A DNA stretch of 64,000 bases. Source: Streptomyces sp. 549. Its GTDB lineage: Bacteria; Actinomycetota; Actinomycetes; Streptomycetales; Streptomycetaceae. Location of the stretch: NCBI RefSeq assembly GCF_030124175.1, contig NZ_JASKMT010000006.1, positions 226,492-290,491 of the forward strand, read 5' to 3'. The first letter of the stretch is position 1; every line of letters starts with the position of its first letter. Below the pieces are notes generated by a model that ran no database searches, was not told the DNA's origin, and saw nothing but the letters and a program-made list of their open reading frames with translations. Shown one piece after another: positions 15,735 to 24,756 of this stretch. Both the position numbers and the translations under genes were made by a program.

Positions 15735-16334
15735 TCAGCTGGGAATGGGCGTGTTCACCGGCGCGGGGGCGGGCCGGTAGACGAGTTCCTGAATGCGGCC
15801 GTCGAACGTCCGGCTCCCGAGCAGTTCGAGGTCGAAGTCGGCTGCACCCGCGAAGACCGGGTCGGTTCCGGTCCTGCCGCTGATCACGGGGAAGACGGTC
15901 ACCTGGACGCGGTCTACGAGCCCTGCGGCCATCAGCGCCCGGTTCAGCGACAGGCTGCCGTGCGAGCGCAGCGGCACCTCGGACTCCTCCTTGAGCCGGG
16001 CGACGACCTCAACGGCGTCGCCAGCCGCCACGGTCACGTCCGGCCCTGCGACGGGTCCCGCGAGCGTCTTCGACACCACCGTCGTCGGCATGCTTCGCAT
16101 CCGGGAGTTCACCGGGTCGAGGTCGGCCTCCGGGATCGGGCCCAGCAGCTCCACGAACTGGCGAAAGGTGTTGGCCCCGAGAACCATCCGCTGCTCCTCG
16201 CTGATCGAGGCAAGGCGGTCTTCAAGGAACTCGGGCCCCTGCTTTCCCCAGTAGCCACCCCCGTCGCCGTCGGGCCCGTAGGAGCCGTATCCGTCGAGCG
16301 TGGTGAAGACGTCCCAGGTGTAGGCAGCGGTCAT
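15735..16334 (-). CDS. DHFR/RibD-C family reductase
   Basis: 199 residues with the dihydrofolate reductase-like fold of the RibD C-terminal family: WDVFTTLDGYGS at the start, RMVLGANTFRQFVELLG, MPTTVVSKTL, and the NADPH-site segment LRSHGSLSLNRALMAAGLVD. Such proteins are general NADPH-dependent reductases or of unknown substrate in actinobacteria; this is not the essential DHFR, which lacks this layout. The ATG has GAGAGCGCC just upstream. It is monocistronic with a strong terminator. Confidence 0.88.
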   Translation of the reverse strand: MTAAYTWDVFTTLDGYGSYGPDGDGGGYWGKQGPEFLEDRLASISEEQRMVLGANTFRQFVELLGPIPEADLDPVNSRMRSMPTTVVSKTLAGPVAGPDVTVAAGDAVEVVARLKEESEVPLRSHGSLSLNRALMAAGLVDRVQVTVFPVISGRTGTDPVFAGAADFDLELLGSRTFDGRIQELVYRPAPAPVNTPIPS

Positions 16335-17025
16335 GGCGCTCTCCTCGCATGCGGTTGATGGCGCGTTGTGGATACGGACGAGGGCGCATGGCAGAACTCA
16401 TCGCGCGTGGAACGCCGAGTCCGACTGCCAGCCGGATCTGCCGCATTCACGGCATCGCCGCGCACGGGCACGGGTGCCGGAGTTCGACCGGCTGTGCACT
16501 GCCGGTCAACCATCCGTGCGTCACCGGTCAAAGACGAACACGTGGGTCTCTGGGAATCTTCAAGGGAAGGCGGTTGCCGGGGGCGGGGTGAGCGCCTTGC
16601 GCATGGCCCGGCGTTCGACATCGGGCGATGACCCTAAAGGGAAGAGGCGGAGCATGAGCGCGGAATGGTTGCTCGTTCGCTGTCGGCAGTGGCACTCGGT
16701 GTCGGTCGAGGATGGGGAGGGCTGATCGGACCGGCACGCGGCAGTCGCCGCCGCAGGGAGGATGGCTTGGGAATCCGTCGATGCGAGATTCTCCCGCCTG
16801 TCCTTGCCTCGCCACGGTGTCAATCTCCTACTGATCAGAAATTCAGCCGCTTCACTGTATTCGTTGAGAATTTCCAGGGCGATGAGGTGATCCGGCCCCA
16901 CGGCTACCAGCCAACCGTGTAGTAGCTGCGTGTTGATTCGGGCGGTGGTCTCATTGCCCGACGAGCGGGGGGGGTACGGGGCTTTTTCCAGCTCGTGAGT
17001 GCTCCTCCTTGACAAAGGAGTGAAA
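16335..17025. other. 690-nt region without a supportable gene
   Basis: Short frames occur on both strands, but none combines a start, a ribosome site and protein-like composition. The right half (from about 16650) is less G+C-rich than the rest. A minus-strand stretch near 16830-16920 reads like a protein fragment (VGPDHLIALEILNEYSEAAE) and could be a gene remnant. The promoter of the following secreted-protein gene must lie at the right end. Confidence 0.4.
17005..17020 (+). promoter_or_regulatory. Ribosome-binding site within a small hairpin
   Basis: CTCCTT, loop GACA, AAGGAG: the right arm is the Shine-Dalgarno sequence of the next gene, with TTG 6 nt later. If it forms in the mRNA, the hairpin would hide the ribosome site. 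Confidence 0.45.
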
Positions 17026-17478
17026 TTGTCTTTCTCTTCACGGATCGTCAGTACGGGAACTGGTGTGCTCCTGGTGGCGACGACAGTCCTGTCGCTGTCG
17101 GGGTCGGCAGTGGCCTCCCAGGAGAAGAACAGCGCCTCCCCTGCCATGGTAGGCCTGGAGGCCGAGGGTGACTTCTCGGCTCTCAATCAGTGCCTGCTCA
17201 GGACGTATCAGCCATACAAGAACGGCAGCAACGTGGAGGGTGTCGTCCAGTCGAACAACTACTGCAAGTACCACAAGCTCTCCGGCTATCTGCAGCGTCA
17301 TCGGTGGCATGGGTGGAGCACGATGGATTCGGTGAAGGACAAGAGTGACTACCTCCACGTCAGGTTCGTGAAAAGCTGCAAGGACAGCGGGAACCAGAAC
17401 TACCGAACTCACGGCACGGTGCGTCGTGGCACCCAGAGTGGTAGCGGTTCAAGCCCCTCAAATCGCTTCACCTGCTGA
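17026..17478 (+). CDS. Small secreted cysteine-containing protein
   Basis: 150 residues. The TTG at 17026 has AAGGAG 5 nt upstream; GTG codons at 16999 and 17020 are in frame but badly placed relative to the ribosome site. The signal peptide is SFSSRIVSTGTG plus VLLVATTVLSLSGSAVAS, with cleavage near AVAS-QE. The mature part has four cysteines (NQCLLR, NYCKYH, KSCKDS, FTC) consistent with two disulfides, and basic/aromatic residues (HRWHGWSTMDS). No family recognised. It resembles the orphan secreted proteins that share this region. Confidence 0.68.
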   Translation: MSFSSRIVSTGTGVLLVATTVLSLSGSAVASQEKNSASPAMVGLEAEGDFSALNQCLLRTYQPYKNGSNVEGVVQSNNYCKYHKLSGYLQRHRWHGWSTMDSVKDKSDYLHVRFVKSCKDSGNQNYRTHGTVRRGTQSGSGSSPSNRFTC

Positions 17479-17586
17479 TCGGTAACGCTGGAATTGCAGG
17501 TCGGGGTGGCTGGTCACAGTTGGAGCCGGCCACCCCGTAGCACCAGTTCCGAGGAATCTCGCAGCTCATTGTGGAGCGCAGTGGGG

Positions 17587-18252
17587 GTGGATGGCGTGGA
17601 AAGAGCGAAGAAAGCGTCGCCGCTTGTCCTGGTGGTCGTTGCGGTCTTTGGCGGCATCCTGATCCCGATTGGATGCGCCGAGTCGCAGCCCTCGGCCGAC
17701 AGGGACACAGAAACGCTTCGGGTGACTTTTCGTGAGACGTCAGATCTTGGAAGTACGCCTCGGGATGACCCCCGAGGCTCAACGGGCACTAGCGTCAACA
17801 TCTCTGCCCTCCACCGGTCGGGTGATATATCTGTAATCCACTTCCGCATCGAAGGTGACTACGGCCTGGCCGAGGAGCGCTGGTGGGAATCGGAGAGCCC
17901 TGAGAAACTGGAGATCCGTGACTGGCGTGCATGTTCCCAGTCCACAGACGTCATGCCTGAACCCCATCCAATCACCGTTCGAGTACTACTGAAGGAGCTC
18001 TTCGGACCCAAGGCGATCCCTGATGACGCCAAGGTCACCAAAGGTGGGGCCAAATGGGAGCGGAATGACGGATTCATCACTTTCGAATACGTGGATCATG
18101 GTGGTGAATACCCCGACCGCACGGTCACCACTATCGGACCTGACGGCGGTGGCGGAAGTCGAATCAGTGAGGTCGTGACTGCTGCCAGCACCGATGCGCC
18201 TCGGTGGGGGGAGGGGTGGAAGTCATGCGCGGCACCGGCGCCGGCTGAGTGA
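17587..18252 (+). CDS. Putative lipoprotein, unknown function
   Basis: About 221 residues. The start is taken at GTG 17587 (GGAG 9 nt upstream); GTG 17596 is equally in frame. The signal (ERAKKASPLVLVVVAVFGGI) ends with lipobox IPIGC. The mature domain has paired cysteines (DWRACSQ and WKSCAAP) and a charged central part (EGDYGLAEERWWESESPEKL). It may be an extracytoplasmic binding protein, but no domain is recognised. It follows the secreted-protein gene after about 110 nt on the same strand. Confidence 0.68.
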   Translation: MDGVERAKKASPLVLVVVAVFGGILIPIGCAESQPSADRDTETLRVTFRETSDLGSTPRDDPRGSTGTSVNISALHRSGDISVIHFRIEGDYGLAEERWWESESPEKLEIRDWRACSQSTDVMPEPHPITVRVLLKELFGPKAIPDDAKVTKGGAKWERNDGFITFEYVDHGGEYPDRTVTTIGPDGGGGSRISEVVTAASTDAPRWGEGWKSCAAPAPAE

Positions 18253-18291
18253 GCGTTCTCAGCGTGGCCACTGATCGGGTGGCGCTGGTGA

Positions 18292-18462
18292 GGGCGGTGC
18301 ACACTCCCGCCGGACCAGCGTGCGCTCGCCGCTCTGCTGTACCTGCGCCGCCACGACGCCCTCGCCCGTATCGCGGCCGGATCCGGGAAATCCGTCGGCA
18401 CCGCCCACGCATCCGTCCTGGCAGATCTTCCGCAGAGCCCGCACATCAGCCCGAACGGCTGA
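18292..18462 (+). pseudogene. IS transposase remnant (HTH part)
   Basis: The frame reads LPPDQRALAALLYLRRHDAL then ARIAAGSGKSVGTAHASVLA before a stop, matching the N-terminal helix-turn-helix of IS5-type/DDE transposases (pattern ..LL.LAYLR.G....LA..FG...T..R.V). No DDE domain follows, and the upstream part (VATDRVALVRAVH) is in another frame. It is a decayed insertion-sequence fragment and marks past transposition in this accessory segment. Confidence 0.6.
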
Positions 18463-18668
18463 CAGTCATCACCAAGGCCGTTCTCACCCTGGAGAGACGG
18501 CGCTGAGAGTGCTCGCTGGCTTTGTGGATGGCCAGGTTGCCTCTACCGATCGCTCCAAGGGCTGGGAGACTGTAGGCAGGCCACACCGATCGGGAAAGGC
18601 AACTGGTGACCTCCAGCTTCCTGCCGTTGGTGCGAAGCCTGAGGGCGACCGCGTGACCAGGGGGAACT

Positions 18669-19787
18669 GTGCTGACGGAGAAGCTCTATTTCAACACGGC
18701 CGAGGTGCCGGCTGCGGAACGGTTCGAGCGGTGGCGGGAGTACATGGCGGGTTCGCTGTCTCCAATGGAAGTGCACAGCCCCCATCACCAGGATTTCCGC
18801 GCGGAGCTACGGGTGCTGGAGCTGGGCGCGCTCTCCGTGTGGCCGGCGAGCTATCACGCTCTGACCTTCGACCGTTCTGCGAGCCTGGTCAGGCAGACGG
18901 ACCCCGAGACGTGCCATGTCTTCCTCATAGTGAGCGGCGGCGCGGAGGCCGCCTGGGGGAAGTCCGGGACCCGTTACGGCAGTGACGACCTGCTCACCAC
19001 GGTGTCCTCCGCACCCGCGCGGGTGCGGACCGGACCCGCCGCCGAGGGCGCACTCGTGCAGTCGGTCGGGGTGGAGGTACCACGAACTGCCATCCCGCTC
19101 GCTCCCCGCCAGGTGGACCGCGCAGTCGGCCAGCGCCTCTCCGGCCGTGAAGGCGTAGGGGCACTGCTTGCGCTCTGCCTGACCCAACTCTGTCGGAACT
19201 CCGGCTACCAAGCGGCCGACGCCCCACGACTTGAGTTGATCCTTCTCGACCTTCTCACCGCCTTTCTCGCTCGGGCATCCGACACGGAGAACACGCAGCC
19301 GCCGGAGACCCGCAGCCGGGTACTGCGGTTACGGATTCGGGCATTCATACAGGAGAACCTGGCAGACCCCGAGTTGTGCCCCGCTCTGGTGGCAGGTGCC
19401 CACCACATCTCGGTCCGCTACCTGCATCGACTGTTCGAGGGCGAGCAGGAGCCGGTAGCGCAGAGCATCCGCCGACAGCGACTCGCAGGAGCGCATCGTG
19501 ACCTGTCCGACCCAGCGCTAGCAGCGGTGCCGGTCCATGAAATCGCCGCTCGCTGGGGCTTTCGGCATCAAGCCGTATTCACCCGATCCTTCCGCAACAC
19601 ATTTGCCGTGTCCCCTTCCGAGCACCGCAACATCGCTCCAGCCGACTCACCAACGCCCCGCAGCACACCCCCAACACGCCCCGAAGGCTCGCCCCCTGTC
19701 TCCGGTGCCGCCACCGACTCCGCATGGCCATGCCCACCACCGGGTTCCGGTCGGCTCGAGGATTCGGCTTCCCGCCGCGCAGAGTGA
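18669..19787 (+). CDS. AraC-family regulator
   Basis: 372 residues. The GTG at 18669 has GGGGGAA just upstream. Residues 1-190 form an AraC_binding_2-like ligand domain (FNTAEVPAAERFERWREYM, then VFLIVSGGAEAAWG). The HTH_18 domain lies at about 225-325: LRIRAFIQENLADPELCPA, HHISVRYLHRLFEGEQEPVA and the second helix pair IAARWGFRHQAVFTRSFRNT. A Pro/Ser-rich tail of about 45 residues follows. It has no obvious partner; the next gene is a small secreted protein. A local activator, target unknown. Confidence 0.88.
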   Translation: MLTEKLYFNTAEVPAAERFERWREYMAGSLSPMEVHSPHHQDFRAELRVLELGALSVWPASYHALTFDRSASLVRQTDPETCHVFLIVSGGAEAAWGKSGTRYGSDDLLTTVSSAPARVRTGPAAEGALVQSVGVEVPRTAIPLAPRQVDRAVGQRLSGREGVGALLALCLTQLCRNSGYQAADAPRLELILLDLLTAFLARASDTENTQPPETRSRVLRLRIRAFIQENLADPELCPALVAGAHHISVRYLHRLFEGEQEPVAQSIRRQRLAGAHRDLSDPALAAVPVHEIAARWGFRHQAVFTRSFRNTFAVSPSEHRNIAPADSPTPRSTPPTRPEGSPPVSGAATDSAWPCPPPGSGRLEDSASRRAE

Positions 19788-19909
19788 ACGGTTCGTTCCT
19801 GACCGCTGGCACGGACAATCAACTGGCCGTGCACCGGTGGTCGAAGACGCGCGTCACAACTCCTGGAAGCCTTGCTCCCACAAGCCGTCGACTTTGGGAG
19901 ATCAAACGT

Positions 19910-20308
19910 ATGCCTCGTACGATCCCGCGCGTCTTCCCCGTGGTCGCAGCCGCCGCCATAGCGATGTCCTTGAACGCCGGCGTGGCCGGCGCTACCCCGA
20001 ATGCCGGTTCTGAGCAGACTGCGGAGACGGTAGCCCCTATCGAGTCCAGTTCTTCCAGAAGCCTGACTATCCTCTGCGGGCCCACACCGGTCGCTGGCCA
20101 GGCCACCCTGCGCTGGAAGAAGGGAATAACCACTACCACTGTGCACTACAACAATCCGTGTCTGCGGAACTTCTACGTGGAGGTGCGGATGGCAAGCGCA
20201 GACGAATACCACATCGAGTGCCTACTCGTGCCCGCGAACAAGGTGGGAAGCAAGAAGTACTCACACGGAACGACTGGCCTTGTCACCCGGGTGAGCAACG
20301 GCTGTTGA
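19910..20308 (+). CDS. Small secreted protein, unknown function
   Basis: 132 residues. The ATG at 19910 has GGGAG 9 nt upstream; the longer frame from 19724 overlaps the AraC gene and lacks a signal. Signal peptide PRTIPRVFPVVAAAAIAMSL, cleavage near AGATP. Four cysteines in the mature part (TILCGP, NNPCLR, HIECLL, SNGC at the very end), as in the protein at 17026, suggest a compact disulfide-bonded fold. No family recognised. Confidence 0.68.
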   Translation: MPRTIPRVFPVVAAAAIAMSLNAGVAGATPNAGSEQTAETVAPIESSSSRSLTILCGPTPVAGQATLRWKKGITTTTVHYNNPCLRNFYVEVRMASADEYHIECLLVPANKVGSKKYSHGTTGLVTRVSNGC

Positions 20309-20499
20309 AACGGGCAGCCCCCGAATAGGGCTTCATCACCCTCACGATCGGCTGGATACCAGGTGAACCCCTTGAGGCCGCGAGGACGCCTCGGGTCACG
20401 GTGTTACGAGCACCAAGCCAGTACGGCGAACACGCCAAGCCGCGCCGTTATTGGTAGCACGCCCCCAGCAGAACCCGCCACGTCAGAAGGAGGAGCGCC

Positions 20500-20814
20500 G
20501 TGTCGCAGTCAGAGGCCGGACCTGTCCGTGAGGACGGGACGATGTCCACCGGACGTCGCGTCGCCCTGGGGGCGTGGCTGGTGTGCATGGCGCTGATCGC
20601 GGCCTACCCGTGGGTGCGCGACGTGCGGGACGCCGGGTGGGGCACCGTCGTGCTCCCGTTCCGGCACTGGCCTTCGGCACTGCTCGGCGTGCTGGTCTTC
20701 GCCGCGTACGCGGTCCCGGCCGTCAGGCGGCGGGAGTGGATCGGCGGGCTGCTGGTCGGAGTTCTCGTGGCGTGGTCGGTCAGCGCGGTGGTGTCGCTCT
20801 ACCTCCTCAACTGA
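20500..20814 (+). CDS. Small three-span membrane protein
   Basis: 104 residues. The GTG at 20500 is preceded by AAGGAGGAG. Three hydrophobic helices: ALGAWLVCMALIAAYPWV, SALLGVLVFAAYAVPAV and GGLLVGVLVAWSVSAVVSLY. It is convergent with the mat operon's acyltransferase and shares a terminator. No family recognised; it is probably an integral membrane accessory protein. Confidence 0.72.
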   Translation: MSQSEAGPVREDGTMSTGRRVALGAWLVCMALIAAYPWVRDVRDAGWGTVVLPFRHWPSALLGVLVFAAYAVPAVRRREWIGGLLVGVLVAWSVSAVVSLYLLN

Positions 20815-20816
20815 CC

Positions 20817-20846
20817 GGGCGCCCGGACCGCGTGGTCCGGGCGCCC
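20817..20846. terminator. Bidirectional terminator hairpin
   Basis: Perfect 13-bp arms GGGCGCCCGGACC / GGTCCGGGCGCCC with loop GCGT, between the convergent small membrane-protein gene and the acyltransferase gene. Confidence 0.87.
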
Positions 20847-20860
20847 TGCGGCTCAGCGGC

Positions 20861-22012
20861 TCAGCGGGTGGTGGGCCAGAGGCGGGGGCGGCGTTTGGCC
20901 GCCACGTCCTCGGCCCAGCCGACGAGCAGGATGAACAGCGCGGTGAGCGGCCACACCAGGATGAACATCAGCGGCGGGTACATGCTGGTGAGCAGGTCCG
21001 CGTGGTCGGGCCACACGCCGGGGATCTTCCACAGCGGGTCGAGCAGCGGGATGGTCGCGATCAGCGCGATCTCGTGCCACAGGTAGAGCGTCACCGCCCG
21101 GTTGTTGGCGAGCGTGACGGGTTTCTCCCAGCGAGCCAGCCGGCCCGGCAGCCGCTCCCAGCTCGGGCTGAAGCTGAGCAGGATCAGGCAGAAGCCGAAC
21201 GACCAGAAAGCCTGTGCCAGCGGGATGTCGTTCAGGTCCAGGCCGTCCGGCCCTGGATGTGCCGTCGCCCACCACAGCCCGAAGACCATCAGGAACGGTG
21301 CCACCGAGGGTGCGAGATAGCCGGGGATCTTCTTCAGCAGCCCGTCCTGGTGGGCGAAGCCCAGCACCCAGCAGGCGCCGAAGGTGGCGAAGTCGGTGAC
21401 CGCGCTGCCGGTCTGGCCGGGAATGGTGACCAGGCCGGTGCCGACGATCGCCGTGAGGCCCAGCGGCGCCAGCAGCGTCGTCCACGGCATGCGGCGGAAC
21501 GCCTTCAGCAGCAGCGGCGACAGCAGCACGAACCAGAAGTAGGCGCGCAGGTACCACAGCGGGGCGGCGGCCTGCACCGCCCAGGTGTCGGTGAGGAAGC
21601 CGTCCTCGCTGCCGATGTGCCACGGGAACGGCGGGCTGCCGACGGGCACGACCCAGCAGACGATGCGCAGCCAGAACCACGTCTCCTCGCCCTTCGCCGG
21701 GCCCCAGCCCTGGGCGAAGAGGATGCTGAGCACCAGCACGCCGTACAGCCACAGCGGCAGCAGCAGCCGCCGGACGCGGCTGCGGATGACGCCGAGCGCC
21801 GGGCGTTGCAGCGAACGTGCCATCAGCGAGCCGGCCAGCGCGAACATCACGCCCATGGACGGGAAGAGGAACGTCAGCCAGGCCCAGCCGAACGTGTGGT
21901 AGACGACCACGCGTACCAGGGCGAGGGCCCGCAGCAGGTCGAGGTAGCGGTCCCGGACGACAGGCGGGCGCGCCGCCTCCGCCCCGGGACGGGCGGGAGT
22001 GCTGGTGGTCAT
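20861..22012 (-). CDS. Membrane acyltransferase (acyltransferase-3 family), mat operon
   Basis: 383 residues, about ten membrane spans. The family N-terminus is visible (RYLDLLRALALVRVVVYH, with the catalytic-site Arg and His) and continues through FPSMGVMFALAGSLMARSL. Such enzymes move acyl groups onto extracytoplasmic sugars. The ATG overlaps the matB stop by 4 nt, so it is translated with the exopolysaccharide synthase and probably O-acylates that polymer. It is the last gene of the operon, before a strong terminator. The substrate is inferred from context. Confidence 0.88.
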   Translation of the reverse strand: MTTSTPARPGAEAARPPVVRDRYLDLLRALALVRVVVYHTFGWAWLTFLFPSMGVMFALAGSLMARSLQRPALGVIRSRVRRLLLPLWLYGVLVLSILFAQGWGPAKGEETWFWLRIVCWVVPVGSPPFPWHIGSEDGFLTDTWAVQAAAPLWYLRAYFWFVLLSPLLLKAFRRMPWTTLLAPLGLTAIVGTGLVTIPGQTGSAVTDFATFGACWVLGFAHQDGLLKKIPGYLAPSVAPFLMVFGLWWATAHPGPDGLDLNDIPLAQAFWSFGFCLILLSFSPSWERLPGRLARWEKPVTLANNRAVTLYLWHEIALIATIPLLDPLWKIPGVWPDHADLLTSMYPPLMFILVWPLTALFILLVGWAEDVAAKRRPRLWPTTR

Positions 22013-24756
22013 ACGACGGGCCTCTTGTCGCCGTTGGGGTAGCCGCCGTCCGGGTATCCGCCGTCCCGGAAGCCGCCGCCGGGGAAGCCGTCACCGTCCG
22101 GGAAGCCGCCGCCGGGGTGGCCGCCGTACGGGCGGGCGTCACCGCGGGGAAAGCCGTCGTCCGGGAAGCCACCCGGGTAGGGGCGGCCGTCCTGGCCGGT
22201 GCCGTGGTCGGCCAGGTGGCCGGGGGCGCGGACGGGCTGGGCCAGGTGGTCCGGGCCGGGGTCGGGGCGGGGGATGCCGCGCCCGTATCGCTCGTCGCGG
22301 GCGTACAGGTCGTCGAGCGCGTAGCGCGCGCCGCCCTGGGGTGTGGGCGCGGTGTGCGGCGCGGTGGTGTCGTCCTCGTGACGGCTGCCGTCCTGGTAGG
22401 GACTGTCGTCCACGTAAGGGCTGCCGTCCACGTAAGGGCTGCCGTCCACGTAGGGGCTTCCGTCCTCGTAGGGGAAGGCGCGCGACGGGGTGTCGCGCCG
22501 CGCCTGCGGCAGCGGCCGGGTGCCGTCGTCCGCGGTGGGCTGCGCGACGGGCGGCGCGGCGGGCCGCGCGCCCGTCGCCGCCGCGACCGGGCGGGCGGCG
22601 GGGGCGGGGGCGCCACCGGCGCCGGACGGGCCGGACGTGCCGGGGGCGGCCTCGACGTTGCCGGTGCGGCGCAGCTTCTGCCACCGCAGCCGACCACCGG
22701 TCAGCGCGGTGATCCACGACTGGAGCAGCACCACGTACATCAGCTGCCGGTACAGGATCTGCTGGAGCGGCAGCGAGATGAGGTGCGTCATGCGTTCCCG
22801 GTCCAGGCGGAACGCGTAGGCCGCGCAGATCAGTTGGATGCCGAGCACCGCGCCCCAGGCGGCGACGGTCTTGCCGGTCGGGCCGAAGATGATGCCGTAC
22901 AGCAGGAACACGTCGATGAGCGGCGCCAGCAGCGGCGCGACGACCATGAACGCCGACACCAGCGGCAGTCCGACCCGGCCGAACCGGCCCGACGGGCCGC
23001 TCTCGATCACCGCCCGGCGGTGCTTCCAGATCGCCTGCATGGTGCCGTAGCTCCAGCGGTACCGCTGCGACCACAGCTGCTGCACCGACTCGGGCGCCTC
23101 GGTCCAGGCGCGGGCGTTCTCCGCGTAGACGACGTCCCAGCCGTCGCGGTGCAGCGCCATGGTGATGTCGGTGTCCTCGGCGAGCGTGTCCTCGCTCATG
23201 CCGCCGACCCGGTCCAGCGCCTCGCGGCGGAACGCGCCGACCGCGCCGGGGATCGTCGGCATGCAGCGCAGCACGTCGTACAGGCGGCGGTCCAGGTTGA
23301 AGCCCATCACGTACTCGATGTGCTGCCAAGCGCCGATCAGCTTGTCGCGGTTGCCGACCTTGGCGTTGCCCGCCACGGCCCCCACCCGGGCGTCACCGAA
23401 GGGCTGGACCAGTTCGCGCACGGTGGACGGCTCGAAGACGGTGTCGCCGTCCATCATCACGATGATGTCGTGCGAGGCGTTGCGGATGCCGTTGTTGAGC
23501 GCGGCTGGCTTGCCCGCGTTCTGCTGCCGCAGCACCCGCACCCCGGGCAGGCCCAGGGCCTCGACGATCTCGGCGGTGCCGTCGCTGGAGCCGTCGTCGA
23601 TGACGAGGATCTCCACCGGGTGGTCGCTGTCCATCAGCGAACGCACGGTGTGGGTGATGCACTTGGCCTCGTTGTAGGCCGGCACCAGGACGGTGACCGG
23701 CTCGGTGACCGGCTCACCCCAGCGGAAGTCGGGGCGCCGTACCCGGCGGGCGTGCACCCACGAAAGGATCAGCATCAGACCGAACCGGGCGAAGACCAGC
23801 GAGCCGACGATGGCGAGCGCGACGGTGAGCACGCCCATGGCCCGCTCGGAGACGCCGACCGCGCCGACGAACGCCTTGCCCTTCCACAGCTCGAATCCGG
23901 TGACCGGGGTGTGCGCGCTGGGCGCGTCCAGTGCCTCGGTGAGGTTGGTGAACCGGTAGCCCTTGCTCTTCAGCTCCGGCAGCATCCGGTTGAGCGCCGC
24001 GACGGTCTGGGACCGGTCGCCGCCCGAGTCGTGCATCAGCACCACGGCGCCGTCGCCGTCGTTCTCCGGCATCGCCCGGCGGATGATCTCGTCGACGCCC
24101 GGACGCGACCAGTCCTTGGTGTCGGTGTCGTTCAGCGCGGTGATGTAGCCGCGCTTGCCGATGTACTCCGTCACCGGCCACGAGTTGTTGTCCAGCGCGT
24201 ACGAGTGCGAGGAGTACGGCGGTCGGAACAGCGAGCTGCGCACCCCGACCGAGCCGGCCAGCGCGAGCTGGTTCTGCGCCAGCTCCCAGTCGATGCGGGC
24301 CTTGGACTGGAGTGAGAGGTCGGGGTGGTTGAAGGTGTGCAGGCCGATCTCGTGGCCCTCGTCGGCCATCCGGCGGACCAGGTCGGGGTGCTTGGACGCC
24401 ATGGTGCCGGTGATGAAGAAGACCGCGCGCGCGTCGTGGCGGGCGAGGGCGTCGAGCACCTTCGGCGTCCACTTCGGGTCGGGGCCGTCGTCGAAGGTGA
24501 GCACCATGGTGTTGTCCGGCACCCGGTGGGTGGCCGGCTGCTCGCCGCGGACGTCGATGATCGGCCCGCCCTCGAGGATCTCGGCAGGGACCTTGTGGTT
24601 GCCGGCCGGTTCGTTGATCCGGTGGTCGGCGAGGAACTCGCTGTTCACGTAGCCGCGCAGCAGCAGCATGGTGATGACGGCGAGCAGCAGCAGGGCAGGG
24701 ACGAGGTACCGCAGCGGCAGCCTGCGACGGCGCCGCTTGCGGGAGTGTGAGGTCAT
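22009..24756 (-). CDS. matB: MatB: polysaccharide deacetylase-GT2 synthase fusion
   Basis: 915 residues. An N-terminal membrane anchor (YLVPALLLLAVITMLLL) is followed by an extracytoplasmic NodB deacetylase (TFDDGPDPKWTPKVLDAL; HTFNHPD zinc ligands; RPPY; LMHDSGGDRSQTVAAL), a second span, then a GT2 synthase (VLVPAYNEAK, VIDDGSSDGT, MMDGDTVFEP, EDTDITMALH, QRYRW) with C-terminal spans. This is the PgaB+PgaC-like composition of Streptomyces MatB, which makes a PNAG-like surface glucan causing hyphal aggregation. Residues from about 715 on are a disordered Pro/Gly/Asp-rich cytoplasmic tail with tandem GSPYVD repeats and GGFPDGD/GGYPDG repeats. It starts directly after the matA stop. Confidence 0.88.
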   Translation of the reverse strand: MTSHSRKRRRRRLPLRYLVPALLLLAVITMLLLRGYVNSEFLADHRINEPAGNHKVPAEILEGGPIIDVRGEQPATHRVPDNTMVLTFDDGPDPKWTPKVLDALARHDARAVFFITGTMASKHPDLVRRMADEGHEIGLHTFNHPDLSLQSKARIDWELAQNQLALAGSVGVRSSLFRPPYSSHSYALDNNSWPVTEYIGKRGYITALNDTDTKDWSRPGVDEIIRRAMPENDGDGAVVLMHDSGGDRSQTVAALNRMLPELKSKGYRFTNLTEALDAPSAHTPVTGFELWKGKAFVGAVGVSERAMGVLTVALAIVGSLVFARFGLMLILSWVHARRVRRPDFRWGEPVTEPVTVLVPAYNEAKCITHTVRSLMDSDHPVEILVIDDGSSDGTAEIVEALGLPGVRVLRQQNAGKPAALNNGIRNASHDIIVMMDGDTVFEPSTVRELVQPFGDARVGAVAGNAKVGNRDKLIGAWQHIEYVMGFNLDRRLYDVLRCMPTIPGAVGAFRREALDRVGGMSEDTLAEDTDITMALHRDGWDVVYAENARAWTEAPESVQQLWSQRYRWSYGTMQAIWKHRRAVIESGPSGRFGRVGLPLVSAFMVVAPLLAPLIDVFLLYGIIFGPTGKTVAAWGAVLGIQLICAAYAFRLDRERMTHLISLPLQQILYRQLMYVVLLQSWITALTGGRLRWQKLRRTGNVEAAPGTSGPSGAGGAPAPAARPVAAATGARPAAPPVAQPTADDGTRPLPQARRDTPSRAFPYEDGSPYVDGSPYVDGSPYVDDSPYQDGSRHEDDTTAPHTAPTPQGGARYALDDLYARDERYGRGIPRPDPGPDHLAQPVRAPGHLADHGTGQDGRPYPGGFPDDGFPRGDARPYGGHPGGGFPDGDGFPGGGFRDGGYPDGGYPNGDKRPVV

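Noticed and set aside
16560..17186. A 208-codon minus-strand frame over the non-coding stretch and secreted-protein start
   Set aside because: It overlaps the signal peptide region of the gene at 17026 and has no ribosome site. One segment looks protein-like but is too short to assign.
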